64,000 bases of DNA, taken from the NCBI RefSeq assembly GCF_000429825.1, contig NZ_KE386955.1:110004-174003 (forward strand). Reading direction: 5' to 3'. Shown piece after piece: positions 25,694 through 35,183 of this stretch. This stretch comes from Cohnella thermotolerans DSM 17683 (GTDB taxonomy: Bacteria; Bacillota; Bacilli; Paenibacillales; Paenibacillaceae). The stretch's first letter is position 1; every line of letters begins with the position of its first letter. The notes beneath the pieces were generated by a model. That model saw only the letters and a list, made by a program, of their open reading frames with translations, was not told where the DNA came from and searched no databases. The translations under genes and the position numbers were made by a program.

Positions 25694-26459
25694 CCTCGTC
25701 CTCCTCCTTTCCGGTCCAGGACAGCACGATTTCGTCGAACAGACGGTTCTGGTAGCAGGACACGATGCGCCGCTTCATCAATTCGAGAACGGCCAGGAAG
25801 GTCACGACGACCTCTTGCCGGTCCATCTGGTCTCCGATCAGCTGGGAGAACAGCACTTTGCCGTCCCCGTCCGAAGCCCTTGCCTTGAGCGCGTCTATAA
25901 TGTCGCGGATGCGATCCTTGATCGAGATCTCGTCGCGCTGAATGGCCGCGATCCGGTTGCGCCCCGCCACGCGGCGCATCGCCTTGCGGAAGGCGCGCAC
26001 CAGATCGGCGACGTGAAGCCCTTCGACCGGATTCCGGGGGATATCCGGCACGAACGGCGCGAGGTCGGCGGGATCCCGGGTGAACACGAGGCTCCGCTCG
26101 TACTCCTGTTCGCGGAGCTGGCTGGCGATCGCCTTGTATTTGCGGTATTCCAGCAGCTTGCGGATCAATTCCTCGCGCGGGTCCTCCCCCTCTTCTTCGA
26201 CGGTCACCCAAGGCTCGTCCGTCACCGGAGGCTTCGGAAGAAGCTGGCGGCTCTTCATCGAGAGCAGAGTCGCGGCCATGACGAGAAATTCGCTCGTCAC
26301 GTCCAGCTCCAGCTCCTGCATGGCGTCGAGGTAGCTCATATATTGATCGGTAATTTCGCTGATGGAAATATCCTGAATGTCGATCTCCGCTTTATCGATC
26401 AAGTGAAGCAACAAATCGAGCGGCCCTTCGAACGTCTCCAGCTTGTACAGCACCGTCAC
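25662..26459 (-). CDS. scpA: Segregation and condensation protein A
   Basis: 265 residues. The kleisin N-terminus MTVLYKLETFEGPLDLLLHLI contacts the SMC neck. The C-terminal winged helix (VVTFLAVLELMKRRIVSCYQ) contacts the SMC head. It begins at a GTG with AAGGGAAGG upstream. scpA-scpB form an operon placed between the riboflavin genes and ytfI, as in Bacillus. Confidence 0.96.
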   Translation of the reverse strand: MTVLYKLETFEGPLDLLLHLIDKAEIDIQDISISEITDQYMSYLDAMQELELDVTSEFLVMAATLLSMKSRQLLPKPPVTDEPWVTVEEEGEDPREELIRKLLEYRKYKAIASQLREQEYERSLVFTRDPADLAPFVPDIPRNPVEGLHVADLVRAFRKAMRRVAGRNRIAAIQRDEISIKDRIRDIIDALKARASDGDGKVLFSQLIGDQMDRQEVVVTFLAVLELMKRRIVSCYQNRLFDEIVLSWTGKEEDEDGLFEIEIDS

Positions 26460-26541
26460 GACGGCATGTCACCTTCCCTTGCGGATCGCCGCGAGCGTCG
26501 CGGCGGCAGGCCGCGAATCGAATCGCCGAGCCTAGTTTGCC

Positions 26542-27012
26542 TTAACCTTTCAGAACGTTCGTCAGGTTGGCCATCTCGATGGCGGTCACGGCCGCTTCCC
26601 AGCCTTTGTTGCCGGCTTTCGTTCCCGCGCGTTCCACGGCCTGCTCGATGCTGTCCGTCGTCAGCACGCCGAAAATCGTCGGCACGCCGGTTTTGAGCGA
26701 GATGGCGGCCACGCCTTTGGACACTTCGCTGCAGACATAGTCAAAGTGGGGCGTCGAGCCGCGGATGACGGCGCCAAGCGTCACGACCGCGTCGTATTTG
26801 CCGCTCTCGGCCATCTTCTGGGCGATCAGCGGAATTTCGAACGCGCCCGGCACCCAGGCGACTTCGACTTCGTGGTCTTCCGCGCCATGGCGCTTGAACG
26901 CGTCCAGCGCGCCCGACAGCAGGCGGGAAGAGATGAATTCGTTGAAGCGGCCGACGACGACGCCGTATTTGAGACCTTGCGAGATCAGCTTGCCTTCATA
27001 AACGATTGCCAT
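26542..27012 (-). CDS. ribH: 6,7-dimethyl-8-ribityllumazine synthase
   Basis: 156 residues. It condenses 5-amino-6-ribitylaminouracil with 3,4-dihydroxybutanone 4-phosphate, the penultimate riboflavin step. Substrate motifs are [17 protein letters not shown] and the catalytic His in [10 protein letters not shown]. Last gene of the ribD-ribE-ribBA-ribH operon, six bases after ribBA. The gap to scpA holds a GC-rich inverted repeat without a T-run. Confidence 0.97.
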   Translation of the reverse strand: MAIVYEGKLISQGLKYGVVVGRFNEFISSRLLSGALDAFKRHGAEDHEVEVAWVPGAFEIPLIAQKMAESGKYDAVVTLGAVIRGSTPHFDYVCSEVSKGVAAISLKTGVPTIFGVLTTDSIEQAVERAGTKAGNKGWEAAVTAIEMANLTNVLKG

Positions 27013-27018
27013 TTTGGA

Positions 27019-28326
27019 TCATCCTCTCCTGGGCTCGAGGTCCCGTTGTTCGTTTTGTTCGATATTGTCGTTGGCGAGAACCGGTTCTTTATCTTCCTCG
27101 AAAGAAAGCAGATGTCCCAGCTTCGCCTTCTTCGTCCGCAAGTAGCGGGCGTTGTCTTCGTTCTCTTGCATCTGCAGCGGCACTCTCTCGACGACGCGCA
27201 GACCGTGGCCTTCGAGCCCCTTGATCTTGCGGGGATTGTTGGTCAACAGGCGAATGGTCCGAACGCCGAGATCCTTCAAAATTTGCGCTCCGATGCCGTA
27301 GTCCCTCAGATCGGGCGGGAATCCCAATTTAATATTCGCGTCCACGGTGTCCAAACCCTGCTCCTGGAGCTGATAGGCGCGCAGCTTGTTGATCAAGCCG
27401 ATGCCCCGCCCTTCCTGCCGCATATACAATAACACGCCGCTGCCCGCTTCGTCGATCTGCCGGAGCGCCGCCGCAAGTTGAGGGCCGCAGTCGCAGCGAT
27501 GGGAATGGAACACGTCTCCGGTCAGGCATTCGGAGTGAACCCGCACGAGAACGGGCTTCGAGCTGTCGATTTGCCCTTTGACGAACGCGACGTGCTCTTT
27601 GTCGTCGACGTCGTTCGTATAGGCGACGGCTTTGAATTCGCCGAAGTCCGTCGGCATGCGCACTTCCACTTCGCGTTTGATCAGCTTCTCCTGCTCGTTG
27701 CGGTAACGGATCAATTCCTTGATCGTAATCAGCTTGAGGCCGTGCTGGCGGGTGAACGCGGCCAGGTCGGGCAACCGCGCCATCGTCCCGTCCTCCTTGA
27801 TGACCTCGCAGATGACGGCGGCGGGAACGGAGCCGCACATTCTCGCCAGATCGACGGCCGCTTCGGTATGGCCGGCGCGGCGCAGGACGCCGCCCTTCTT
27901 GGCGATCAACGGGAAAATATGTCCCGGCCGCCGAAAATCGGCGGGCGCAGCGCCCGGATCGATCAGCGCCCGCACCGTGCTCGCCCGCTCGTGCGCGGAG
28001 ATGCCCGTCGTCGTCGACACGTGGTCGACCGATACGGTAAACGCGGTACCGTGATAATCCGTATTGTGACTGACCATCGGCGGCAGGTCAAGCTGTTCCG
28101 CGCGTTCCGGCGTAATCGGCACGCATACGAGGCCGCGGCCTTCCGTAATCATGAAGTTGATAATGTCGGGCGTCGCCTTCTCGGCCAACGCGATCAGATC
28201 GCCTTCGTTCTCGCGGTCCTCGTCGTCCACGACGACGATCGCCTTCCCTTTTTTCAAATCTTCGATCGCTTCCTCGATCGTATGGAAATGAATGTCGAGA
28301 CCGTCTGTTCCGCTTGCGCCGCTCAT
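27019..28326 (-). CDS. ribBA: Bifunctional DHBP synthase / GTP cyclohydrolase II
   Basis: 435 residues. The N-terminal DHBP synthase (about 12-215) has [11 protein letters not shown] and the acidic loop. The C-terminal GTP cyclohydrolase II (about 220-420) has the zinc cysteines in [18 protein letters not shown] and the QEGRGIGL loop. It supplies both the four-carbon unit and the pyrimidine precursor of riboflavin. Third gene of the rib operon. Confidence 0.97.
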   Translation of the reverse strand: MSGASGTDGLDIHFHTIEEAIEDLKKGKAIVVVDDEDRENEGDLIALAEKATPDIINFMITEGRGLVCVPITPERAEQLDLPPMVSHNTDYHGTAFTVSVDHVSTTTGISAHERASTVRALIDPGAAPADFRRPGHIFPLIAKKGGVLRRAGHTEAAVDLARMCGSVPAAVICEVIKEDGTMARLPDLAAFTRQHGLKLITIKELIRYRNEQEKLIKREVEVRMPTDFGEFKAVAYTNDVDDKEHVAFVKGQIDSSKPVLVRVHSECLTGDVFHSHRCDCGPQLAAALRQIDEAGSGVLLYMRQEGRGIGLINKLRAYQLQEQGLDTVDANIKLGFPPDLRDYGIGAQILKDLGVRTIRLLTNNPRKIKGLEGHGLRVVERVPLQMQENEDNARYLRTKKAKLGHLLSFEEDKEPVLANDNIEQNEQRDLEPRRG

Positions 28327-28345
28327 GCTGCATTCCTCCTCATGG

Positions 28346-29023
28346 TTAAAATCCGTATTCTCTCAAAAGCTCTTCCGTCAAACCGCCCCGGGCTTGCGAG
28401 GCTCGCCCCTCCGGCTGCGTCAGTCCTCTCCGGCTAAGCAAGTGGTCGACGTATTTGCCGATAATGTCGCATTCGATATTGATCGTGTCCCCGACGCTCT
28501 TATATTGGAGCGCGGTCTCCCGAAGCGTGTGCGGAATAATGGACACCGTCAGCGAGCCGGCTTCCCGATCGACCGAGGCGACCGTCAGGCTGATGCCGTC
28601 CAGCGTGACCGATCCCTGGGGTACGACGTGGCGCAGCAACGATTCCTCTTCGGGCTTGACCTCGAACACGACCGCATTGGCGTCCGCGCTGCGGTTCGCC
28701 ACGATGCCGATGCCGTCGACGTGTCCTTGCACAATATGGCCGCCGAACCTGCCGCCGGCCATCATCGCCCTTTCGAGATTGACCGGACTTCCCGGCTTCA
28801 ATTCGCGCAAATTCGAATGGCGGAACGTCTGGGGCATGACGTCGACGGAGAAGGTGCTCCCGTCGAAGGCGACAACGGTCAGACAGACTCCGTTGACGGA
28901 GATGCTGTCGCCCAGCTTGACGTCCTCCAGCACTTTGGAGGCGGACAGCGTCAGCACCATCGCTTCGCCCCGCCGCTGCACCCTGCGGAGCACGCCGATT
29001 TCTTCGATAAGTCCCGTGAACAT
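28346..29023 (-). CDS. ribE: Riboflavin synthase alpha subunit
   Basis: 225 residues, two lumazine-binding repeats (about 1-95 and 98-195) beginning [10 protein letters not shown] and containing SVNGVCLTV and TLDGISLTV. It dismutates two lumazines to riboflavin. The last 25 residues after the second repeat are Gly/Arg-rich and look dispensable. Second gene of the operon. Confidence 0.97.
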   Translation of the reverse strand: MFTGLIEEIGVLRRVQRRGEAMVLTLSASKVLEDVKLGDSISVNGVCLTVVAFDGSTFSVDVMPQTFRHSNLRELKPGSPVNLERAMMAGGRFGGHIVQGHVDGIGIVANRSADANAVVFEVKPEEESLLRHVVPQGSVTLDGISLTVASVDREAGSLTVSIIPHTLRETALQYKSVGDTINIECDIIGKYVDHLLSRRGLTQPEGRASQARGGLTEELLREYGF

Positions 29024-29042
29024 GCAATCCCTCCTCGTGCGA

Positions 29043-30137
29043 TCAGCGGCGCGCCGGGTATCCGGTAACGCACCAATCGGTTCCGTAACGCTCGATCGAT
29101 ACGTTCTCCACCTTCAGCGCTTCTTCCATCAAGTCGGGGCCCGCGAAGGAGAAGGCGGAGGGAGCCGCGCCGCCGACGAGCTTCGGCGCATAGAACAGCA
29201 TCAGTTTGTCGACGAGTCCCGCTTCCAGCAGCGAACCGTTGAGTCCGCCTCCGCCTTCGACGAGCACGGAGCCGATCTCGCGCTTGCCGATCGCCTCGAG
29301 CGCCGCCCTCAGGTCGACGGTCGGCCCGTCGCCGCAGACGACGACGTCCGCGCCCCGCCCGCGAAGCGACTCGATGCGCGCCTCCGGCGCCCTCCCGCTC
29401 GTCAGGACGATCGTCGGCGCCGCTCCGTTCAGCACGCGCGCCGAGTCCGGGATGCGCAGCGTCGAATCGACGACGATCCGAACCGGATGGAGGCCGGGAA
29501 CCGACAGCCGCGTCGTCAGCTCGGGATCGTCCGCGAGCACCGTACCGATGCCGACCATAATGGCGTCGTTCCGGTGACGAAGCGTATGCACGGCTTCGCG
29601 CGCCTCCGGCCCGGTAATCCATTTGCTGCTTCCCGTCCGGGTCGCGATCTTGCCGTCGAGCGTCACCGCCGTCTTGATCGTGACGAACGGGAGTCCCGTC
29701 ACGATGTACTTGTTGAACGCCTCGTTCAGCTTGCGCGACTCCTCGCCGAGCAGCCCGACGTCAACGGCGATGCCCGCTTCGCGCAGGCGCTCGATGCCCC
29801 GTCCTGCGACGACCGGATTCGGATCGGCCGTCGCCACCACGACCCTCGCCACCCCTTCGCGGATGAGCCTCTCGCAGCAGGGAGGCGTCCGGCCGTAGTG
29901 GCTGCACGGTTCCAGCGTCACATAGGCGGTTGCGCCTCGGGCGTTGCCGCCGGCCATGTTCAGAGCGTGCACCTCGGCGTGGCCCTCGCCCCGCTTCAGA
30001 TGGGCGCCGAGGCCGACGATCCGCCCATCCTTCACGACGACGCAGCCGACCGCCGGGTTCGTCCCCGTCTGGCCCGCCGTTCCCGCCGCCGCGTTCAAGG
30101 CGAGTCGCATGTAAAACTCGTCGTTGATCAACTCCAT
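29043..30137 (-). CDS. ribD: Bifunctional riboflavin deaminase/reductase RibD
   Basis: 364 residues from ATG at 30137, which has GAGGAGG eight bases upstream. The N-terminal deaminase (about 1-145) has zinc motifs HAEVHAL and PCSHYGRTPPCC. The C-terminal reductase has GSSKWITGPEAR and EGGGGLNGSLL. It carries out steps two and three of riboflavin synthesis. The frame is open 109 codons further upstream, but that stretch overlaps the riboswitch and terminators and is not coding. Confidence 0.97.
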   Translation of the reverse strand: MELINDEFYMRLALNAAAGTAGQTGTNPAVGCVVVKDGRIVGLGAHLKRGEGHAEVHALNMAGGNARGATAYVTLEPCSHYGRTPPCCERLIREGVARVVVATADPNPVVAGRGIERLREAGIAVDVGLLGEESRKLNEAFNKYIVTGLPFVTIKTAVTLDGKIATRTGSSKWITGPEAREAVHTLRHRNDAIMVGIGTVLADDPELTTRLSVPGLHPVRIVVDSTLRIPDSARVLNGAAPTIVLTSGRAPEARIESLRGRGADVVVCGDGPTVDLRAALEAIGKREIGSVLVEGGGGLNGSLLEAGLVDKLMLFYAPKLVGGAAPSAFSFAGPDLMEEALKVENVSIERYGTDWCVTGYPARR

Positions 30138-30157
30138 GCCGCGTCCTCCTCGTAGCA

Positions 30158-30186
30158 AAAAAACCCCGGGGAACTCCCCGGGGGTG
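30158..30186 (-). terminator. ribD: Second terminator of the rib leader, just before ribD
   Basis: On the minus strand CCCCGGGGA and TCCCCGGGG form a strong stem followed by TTTTTTTGCTACG. The ribD ribosome binding site starts seven bases later. It is about 210 nt after the aptamer and would stop any transcript that passed the first terminator. Confidence 0.8.
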
Positions 30187-30368
30187 TGGTCACACAGCGT
30201 CAAACAGACCTTCGTCCGCCGTCTCTCGGGCGCATCCGGACCGAAGTGCGCGAAATGCCGCACTTCTGGAGACGCCAAACTCGACCGGCAAGTTGTGAAA
30301 AAAGGAACATAACGTCCCGTTTTTCCGCCTTGTCCGGTTCCCAAGTGAACGTCCGCCGATGCGCTTCG

Positions 30369-30389
30369 AAAAACGCGGCATTGGCCGCG
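30369..30389 (-). terminator. ribD: Riboswitch-proximal terminator
   Basis: Minus-strand CGCGGC-CAAT-GCCGCG followed by TTTTT, beginning six bases after the aptamer's closing stem. This is the normal place for an FMN riboswitch expression platform. Confidence 0.7.
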
Positions 30390-30394
30390 CTGCG

Positions 30395-30587
30395 CTTCCC
30401 TTCTCCCATCCAGACTGTTACTGTCGGTCCCGGACTCGCACCGGGTCCACCGCATCCCGCCCACCGGCTGTCCGGTAGGAGCGATGACGGGTCACGGACT
30501 GACGGCGCCCTTGCCAAACCCTTTAAACGGGCCGCTCCAGGCGCCGATCACCGCCGGTGAGGAATTGCACCTCGCCCCGAAGGTAAG
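30395..30587 (-). promoter_or_regulatory. ribD: FMN riboswitch (RFN element)
   Basis: The minus strand carries the conserved RFN blocks in order: CTTCGGGGCGAGGTG, ACCGGCGGTGAT, GTCCGTGACCCG-type, GACCCGGTGCGAGTCCGGG, GACCGACAG and GGATGGGAGAAGG. The closing stem pairs CTTACCTTC (30587-30579) with GAAGGGAAG (30403-30395). FMN binding normally turns off riboflavin synthesis by promoting termination. Confidence 0.96.
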
Positions 30588-30651
30588 TCGCCGAATCCTA
30601 AAATTTGTCCGTTAGGCGGTCGGTATTGACCCAAGTCTAACGTTGATTGGA

Positions 30652-30680
30652 ATGGTACCACTCCAAAATGAAAAATGCAA
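30652..30680 (-). promoter_or_regulatory. ribD: Sigma-A promoter of the riboflavin operon
   Basis: Minus-strand TTGCAT (30680-30675), 17-nt spacer, TACCAT (30657-30652) with a TGG extension. The -10 lies inside a near-perfect palindrome (30647-30666, centre GGTACC). Transcript start is near 30645, so the leader to ribD is about 510 nt. Confidence 0.75.
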
Positions 30681-31020
30681 GGTATTTCAATTCCAATGCT
30701 TGGCGGAAAAGAGCGGGTCGGAGCTTTGGAAGCGCAGCCAATTGGCCTAGAGCGCGGGCCGCGAGGTTGTTCCGGGGCGTTGATCAATTCGGTCGAGTAA
30801 CGCCCCGACTTTTGTCCTGCGATCTGAGGGCTCGAAAAGCCATGCCTCCTTTTCCGCCTCATGCCGACCCCGTTGTTCGATTAGCGGCGCGCAGCGAGGT
30901 TTCTAAGATCGATTTTCGATCTTACAGAGCGTCTTTCGACTCCGCCCGGCTCTGTAACCCGACAATAACGGCTTACAGCGCCAAGCGACCCTCGCGGCCC
31001 AACTCAACTACCGCGCATAT
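30681..31020. other. Hairpin-rich intergenic region, no gene found
   Basis: No credible reading frame. Perfect inverted repeats are: CGGGGCGTT (30773-30781) with AACGCCCCG (30799-30807); TAAGATCGA (30904-30912) with TCGATCTTA (30916-30924); and TTACAGAGC (30922-30930) with GCTCTGTAA (30949-30957). The last two share three bases. The 13-nt core ATCGATTTTCGAT (30908-30920) recurs, in inverse orientation, at the right end of the window. It may be a dispersed palindromic repeat or a structured RNA. Confidence 0.55.
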
Positions 31021-31049
31021 AACAAAGACCGTCCCCGCAGGGACGGTCG
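31021..31049 (-). terminator. Terminator of ppiB
   Basis: Minus-strand GACCGTCC / GGACGGTC stem across a short loop, followed by TTTGTTATA. It lies 12 bases after the ppiB stop. Confidence 0.85.
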
Positions 31050-31060
31050 CTCAAGCTAGA

Positions 31061-31495
31061 TCAGCCCGCTTCGCTGACGCGGATCGATTCCATCCGGTCG
31101 CGGCCGCGGAAGGCGTCGACATGCTCCATGCCGGACACCACTTTGCCGAAAACGGTGTGCACGCCGTCCAGATGCGGCTGCGGAGAATAAACGATGTAGA
31201 ACTGGCTGCCGCCGGTGTTCGGGCCGCGGTGCGCCATCGCGACGCTTCCCCGCTCGTGCTTGTTCGGGTTGATCTCGCAATCGATCTCGTAGCCCGGTCC
31301 GCCCGTGCCGTTGCCGTTCGGGCAGCCGCCTTGGGCGACGAAGCCCGGAATGACGCGGTGGAACACGAGGCCGTCGTAGAAGCCCGAATTCGCCAGCTTC
31401 TCGAAGTTCGCCACCGTATTCGGGGCGTCCTTCTCGAAGAGCTCCAGAACGACTTCGTTGCCGTCCGCCATTTTAATGACCGCTTGTTTGCTCAT
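31061..31495 (-). CDS. ppiB: Cyclophilin-type peptidylprolyl isomerase
   Basis: 144 residues, the small bacterial cyclophilin. It shows [13 protein letters not shown] (catalytic Arg), [19 protein letters not shown] and the substrate-pocket [12 protein letters not shown]. Cytoplasmic, no signal peptide. The ATG at 31495 has a GAGAGG about eleven bases upstream. A longer frame upstream only shadows lysA. It follows lysA, as at the end of the Bacillus spoVA-lysA-ppiB block. Confidence 0.95.
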   Translation of the reverse strand: MSKQAVIKMADGNEVVLELFEKDAPNTVANFEKLANSGFYDGLVFHRVIPGFVAQGGCPNGNGTGGPGYEIDCEINPNKHERGSVAMAHRGPNTGGSQFYIVYSPQPHLDGVHTVFGKVVSGMEHVDAFRGRDRMESIRVSEAG

Positions 31496-31512
31496 CTTCA
31501 GTCCATCCTCTC

Positions 31513-32844
31513 TCATTTCGCGACCGCTTGCTTGCGAAGGCGCTCGGGAATGACGTCGTTGCCGACGATATTCTCGTACGACTCGCGCGCCACGACCAGA
31601 TCGGCCTGTCCGTCCCGCACGAAAACGACGGCCGGACGGCGGATCCGGTTGTAGTTGCTCGCCATGGCATAATTGTACGCGCCCGTGCAGAAGACCGCAA
31701 GCAAGTCGCCGGTGCGAGGCTCCGGAAGCTTCAGATCCCAGATGAGCATGTCGCCGCTCTCGCAGCATTTGCCCGCGACGGACACGACTTCCGCCACCGG
31801 CTCGCTCACCCGATTCGCCAGCACCGCTTCGTATTTGGATCCGTACAGCGCCGGACGGGGATTGTCGGTCATGCCGCCGTCGACGGCGATATATTTGCGC
31901 ACGCCCGGAATGTCCTTGCTCGTGCCGATCGTATAAAGCGTCGTGCCCGCGTCGCCGACGATGCTGCGGCCCGGCTCGACCCAAATTTCCGGCAGCGGAT
32001 ATTGGGCGGCCGTAAACTCGGAGATGATCGCGTCCGTGATCGCCTTCACGTAGGTGCCGACCGGCAGCGGAGAATCGCCCTCGACGTAGCGGATGCCGAA
32101 GCCGCCGCCCAGGTTGATGACGGAGAACGTGACGTTCAGCTTGGCGCGCACGTCGATGGAGAACGCGGCGACCTTCTCGACGGCCATGCGGAAGCCTTCG
32201 ACTTCGAAAATTTGCGAGCCGATATGGGAATGCACGCCCAGCAACTTCAGCTGCGGTTGTTTAAGCGCCTCTTCGACGGCTTTGAATGCCGTCCCGTTGC
32301 TTACGTCGAAGCCGAACTTCGAGTCCTGCTGGCCCGTCGAGATGTAGTCGTGGGTATGCGCCTCGACGCCCGGCGTCACGCGCAGCAGGATGTTGACCTT
32401 CTTGCCTTGTTCGGCGGCCATCGCGTTCAGCAGATGCAGCTCGACGAAGTTGTCGACGACGAAGCAGCCGATATTCGCCTTGAGCGCCATCTCGATCTCT
32501 TCCGGCGTCTTGTTGTTGCCGTGGAAGTGAATCCGCTCCGCCGGGAAGCCCGCTTGCAGCGCCGTGAACAATTCGCCGTCGGAGACGACGTCCAGGCTCA
32601 TGCCCTCCTCTTCGGCCAGGCGGCACATCGCCATGACGCAGAACGCCTTGGAGGCATAAGCGACCTGAAAGCGCAGCCCCGTCTGGCGGAACGCTTCGAC
32701 GTACTCCCTGGCGCGCTGGCGGACGAGCGCCTCGTCCACAATATAGAGCGGCGTGCCGAATTCTTTCGCCAGATCGGTGACGTCGCACCCTCCGATCTCC
32801 AGATGACCCTTGTCGTTTATGCGGCTCGTACCGTGCAAGTACAT
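31513..32844 (-). CDS. lysA: Diaminopimelate decarboxylase
   Basis: 443 residues. It decarboxylates meso-diaminopimelate to lysine with PLP. The PLP Lys is in YASKAFC. The HSHIGSQI and GGGFGIRY motifs bind PLP phosphate, and CESGDML supplies the second-subunit Cys. The ATG at 32844 was chosen over 32850 and 32889 because its AAAGGGG lies eight bases upstream. Downstream of spoVAF, as in Bacillus. Confidence 0.97.
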   Translation of the reverse strand: MYLHGTSRINDKGHLEIGGCDVTDLAKEFGTPLYIVDEALVRQRAREYVEAFRQTGLRFQVAYASKAFCVMAMCRLAEEEGMSLDVVSDGELFTALQAGFPAERIHFHGNNKTPEEIEMALKANIGCFVVDNFVELHLLNAMAAEQGKKVNILLRVTPGVEAHTHDYISTGQQDSKFGFDVSNGTAFKAVEEALKQPQLKLLGVHSHIGSQIFEVEGFRMAVEKVAAFSIDVRAKLNVTFSVINLGGGFGIRYVEGDSPLPVGTYVKAITDAIISEFTAAQYPLPEIWVEPGRSIVGDAGTTLYTIGTSKDIPGVRKYIAVDGGMTDNPRPALYGSKYEAVLANRVSEPVAEVVSVAGKCCESGDMLIWDLKLPEPRTGDLLAVFCTGAYNYAMASNYNRIRRPAVVFVRDGQADLVVARESYENIVGNDVIPERLRKQAVAK

Positions 32845-33008
32845 CGTCATTTCCCCTTTGACCAATAGTTTCGGATTCGGGTCGTACAACCGACGCTCAG
32901 CATCCGGGTGTGGTTTGCACTAATTAACCTGAGTATATCCGAAACCCCTTGACGGGGAAATGGAGAAATTGCCGGAACATTTGCATTCGTACGCCTTCGG
33001 GCCGACCG

Positions 33009-34718
33009 TCAGCCCACCGGCTGTTTGGAACGCTCTTTCGGACGGTTGATGGACGGACGCGAAGCGTTCCTTGGCAGCGGACGGCGGAAAAGGACGGCCA
33101 GCAGCGCTTTGGCGTTGAACGGAATGAACGGCCACAGGTACGGCGCATTGAACGAGCGAATGAGCGACAGCGAGATCAAAATAACGGTCGCGCAGACGAC
33201 AAAGCCCGTCACCTGGAACAGGTAGACCGCCAGAAGCAGGACGAGCCGAACGATCCGGTTGGCCAGCCCGAGCTCGTAGCTCGGCGTCGCGAACATGCCG
33301 ATCGCCGACACCGCCATGTAGAGGATGACCTCGTTGACGAACAGCCCGGTTTTGACCGCGATATCCCCGACAAGGATCGCCGATACGAGCGACATCGCCG
33401 TCACGAGCGAGGAAGGGGTATGCACGGCCGCCAGCCGCATCAGGTCGACGCCCACCTCGGCCAGCAGAAACTGCAGAACAAGCGGCAGTCTCCCCTCTTT
33501 TTGCACGCCGAGAAAGCCGAGCCCCTCCGGGCGAAGCTCCGGATGTTGGGAGAACAAATACCACAGCGGCAGCAGAAACACCGAGGACAGAATGCCGAAA
33601 AACCGCACCCAACGCAAATAAGTGCCGATAAAGGGGCTTTGGCGGTTTTCTTCCGCGTGCTGGACCAGGTCGAAATACGTGGTCGGCAGGAGCATGACGC
33701 TGGGCGACGTGTCCACGATGACCGTCACGCTGCCGTCGAGCAGATGGGAAGCGACGACGTCGGGGCGTTCCGAGTACCGAACGAGCGGGAACGGATTCCA
33801 GTCCGACTTGACCGTCATCTCCTCGAGCTGCTTGTCGCCGAGCGGGATGCCGTCGATGTTGATCGCCTGGATTTTGTCCCGGAGCGCTTCGACCAGCTTC
33901 GGATTCGCGACGTCTTCGATGTAGCCCATGGCGACGTCCGTCTGCGTCCGCTTGCCGACCTTGAGTATCTCGAACCGGAGCCGCGGATCGCGCACCCTCC
34001 TTCGCACGAGCGCCACGTTGGCGAGCAGCGTCTCGGTAAATCCGTCCCTGCTGCCCCGAACGACCCGCTCGAGCACCGGTTCTTCCGGCGTGCGCGACGG
34101 GAACGTCTTGGCGTCGATGAGCAGCACTTCCGATTCCCCTTCGACGTAGAAAACGGTATTGCCGATCATCAAATCTTCGATCAATTTGGTGATCGAGCGC
34201 GTGCGGTTCACCTGGCAGGCCGGCATGTAGTAGGTCAGGAACGATTCCACTGCGGTCTGGCTGACCGAATCCGGCTCCAAATAAGATAGCCGCTTGATAA
34301 TTTCCGTCAGCGCGGTATCCTTCATGAAAGTGCTCAGGAACAGCAGGGCGGAGCGCTTGCCGCCGAACACCATCTCCCGCACCTGGACGTCGAAGCTCTC
34401 CTGGTAGCCGACGCGTTCCCGGAGCTGATCGAACCACTCTTCCATCCGAACGGCGATTCGATCCCCAGGCTTCGGCTCAGGGTCCGTCTTCTTCTCCGCC
34501 TTCCCGCCCCAATCCGCTTCGCCGCCATGCGGCGCCGAAGAATGCCGGTTGCGGCTGCCGCCGGCTTCGGCTTCTTCCCCGCTTTGAAGGTATTCTTCGA
34601 GCTTGCGGGGCCGAATCAATTTTCCCGAATGCGCGCCGGGCGCCTCTTCTCCCGGAGGCTTGCCGGATGGAAGCCGCCGCGAATCGATATCCGCGCCTTC
34701 ATGCTCGGTCGTATCCAT
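33009..34718 (-). CDS. spoVAF: SpoVAF (GerA-family) spore germination protein
   Basis: 569 residues. A charged low-complexity N-terminus (about 1-85) precedes the GerA/SpoVAF soluble domain (about 90-350, with ETLLANVALVRRRVRD and MGYIEDVANPKLV). About five membrane segments lie between 355 and 530, and the tail is basic. Bacillus SpoVAF is about 490 residues, so the N-terminus is some 75-90 longer. SpoVAF modulates germination. It follows spoVAB by 36 bases; spoVAC, spoVAD and spoVAE, normally in between, are absent. Confidence 0.88.
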   Translation of the reverse strand: MDTTEHEGADIDSRRLPSGKPPGEEAPGAHSGKLIRPRKLEEYLQSGEEAEAGGSRNRHSSAPHGGEADWGGKAEKKTDPEPKPGDRIAVRMEEWFDQLRERVGYQESFDVQVREMVFGGKRSALLFLSTFMKDTALTEIIKRLSYLEPDSVSQTAVESFLTYYMPACQVNRTRSITKLIEDLMIGNTVFYVEGESEVLLIDAKTFPSRTPEEPVLERVVRGSRDGFTETLLANVALVRRRVRDPRLRFEILKVGKRTQTDVAMGYIEDVANPKLVEALRDKIQAINIDGIPLGDKQLEEMTVKSDWNPFPLVRYSERPDVVASHLLDGSVTVIVDTSPSVMLLPTTYFDLVQHAEENRQSPFIGTYLRWVRFFGILSSVFLLPLWYLFSQHPELRPEGLGFLGVQKEGRLPLVLQFLLAEVGVDLMRLAAVHTPSSLVTAMSLVSAILVGDIAVKTGLFVNEVILYMAVSAIGMFATPSYELGLANRIVRLVLLLAVYLFQVTGFVVCATVILISLSLIRSFNAPYLWPFIPFNAKALLAVLFRRPLPRNASRPSINRPKERSKQPVG

Positions 34719-34754
34719 GCTGCATTCATCTCCTGTTCCATCGTAGCATTCGGT

Positions 34755-35183
34755 TTATTTCGGCTGGAGCACCAGCCAATCGATCAGGGAGCCGGTGACT
34801 TTGCCCAATACCATGGCGATGAGCAGCGCGAACAAATACGGCTGCAGCTTCAGCCGCTTCGTCAAAATCGGGATGACGTTCAACACTTCGGTGAGCGCCG
34901 CCGCCAGCATGCCTACGAAGACGCCCTGGAAGACCGCGGGGACGAGCAGAACGGCATTCGGCAAAGGCAGCACCCAATCGAAAAAATCCGCACAGCTCCA
35001 ATACAGCGCGCCAAACAGCAAAGCGGATTCGAACACGCCGGACCGGCGATGCGCGCGAGTCATCTGCACGAGCCGCGGCACGAGGTCGAGAACGATCAGC
35101 AGGGCGACGAACGCGCTGCCGACCGCAAATCCTCCCGCCAATCCCACGACGGCGACCAGAACGGAGCGAATCGTCTCAATCAT
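34755..35183 (-). CDS. spoVAB: Stage V sporulation protein AB
   Basis: 142 residues, four to five membrane segments, with VGSAFVALLIVLDLVPRL and NVIPILTKRLKL typical of SpoVAB. The ATG at 35183 overlaps the spoVAA end by eight bases. A longer frame upstream runs through spoVAA and was discarded. SpoVA proteins handle dipicolinic acid in the spore inner membrane; the individual role of AB is not established to my knowledge. Confidence 0.88.
   Translation of the reverse strand: MIETIRSVLVAVVGLAGGFAVGSAFVALLIVLDLVPRLVQMTRAHRRSGVFESALLFGALYWSCADFFDWVLPLPNAVLLVPAVFQGVFVGMLAAALTEVLNVIPILTKRLKLQPYLFALLIAMVLGKVTGSLIDWLVLQPK

Noticed and set aside
30138..30464. N-terminal extension of ribD by 109 codons
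   Set aside because: It overlaps the aptamer's 3' part and both terminators; a proper ribosome binding site sits at 30137.
30647..30666. TGGTACCA core resembling a T-box antiterminator
   Set aside because: The rest of the T-box core is missing, and the sequence is better explained as the extended -10 of the rib promoter.
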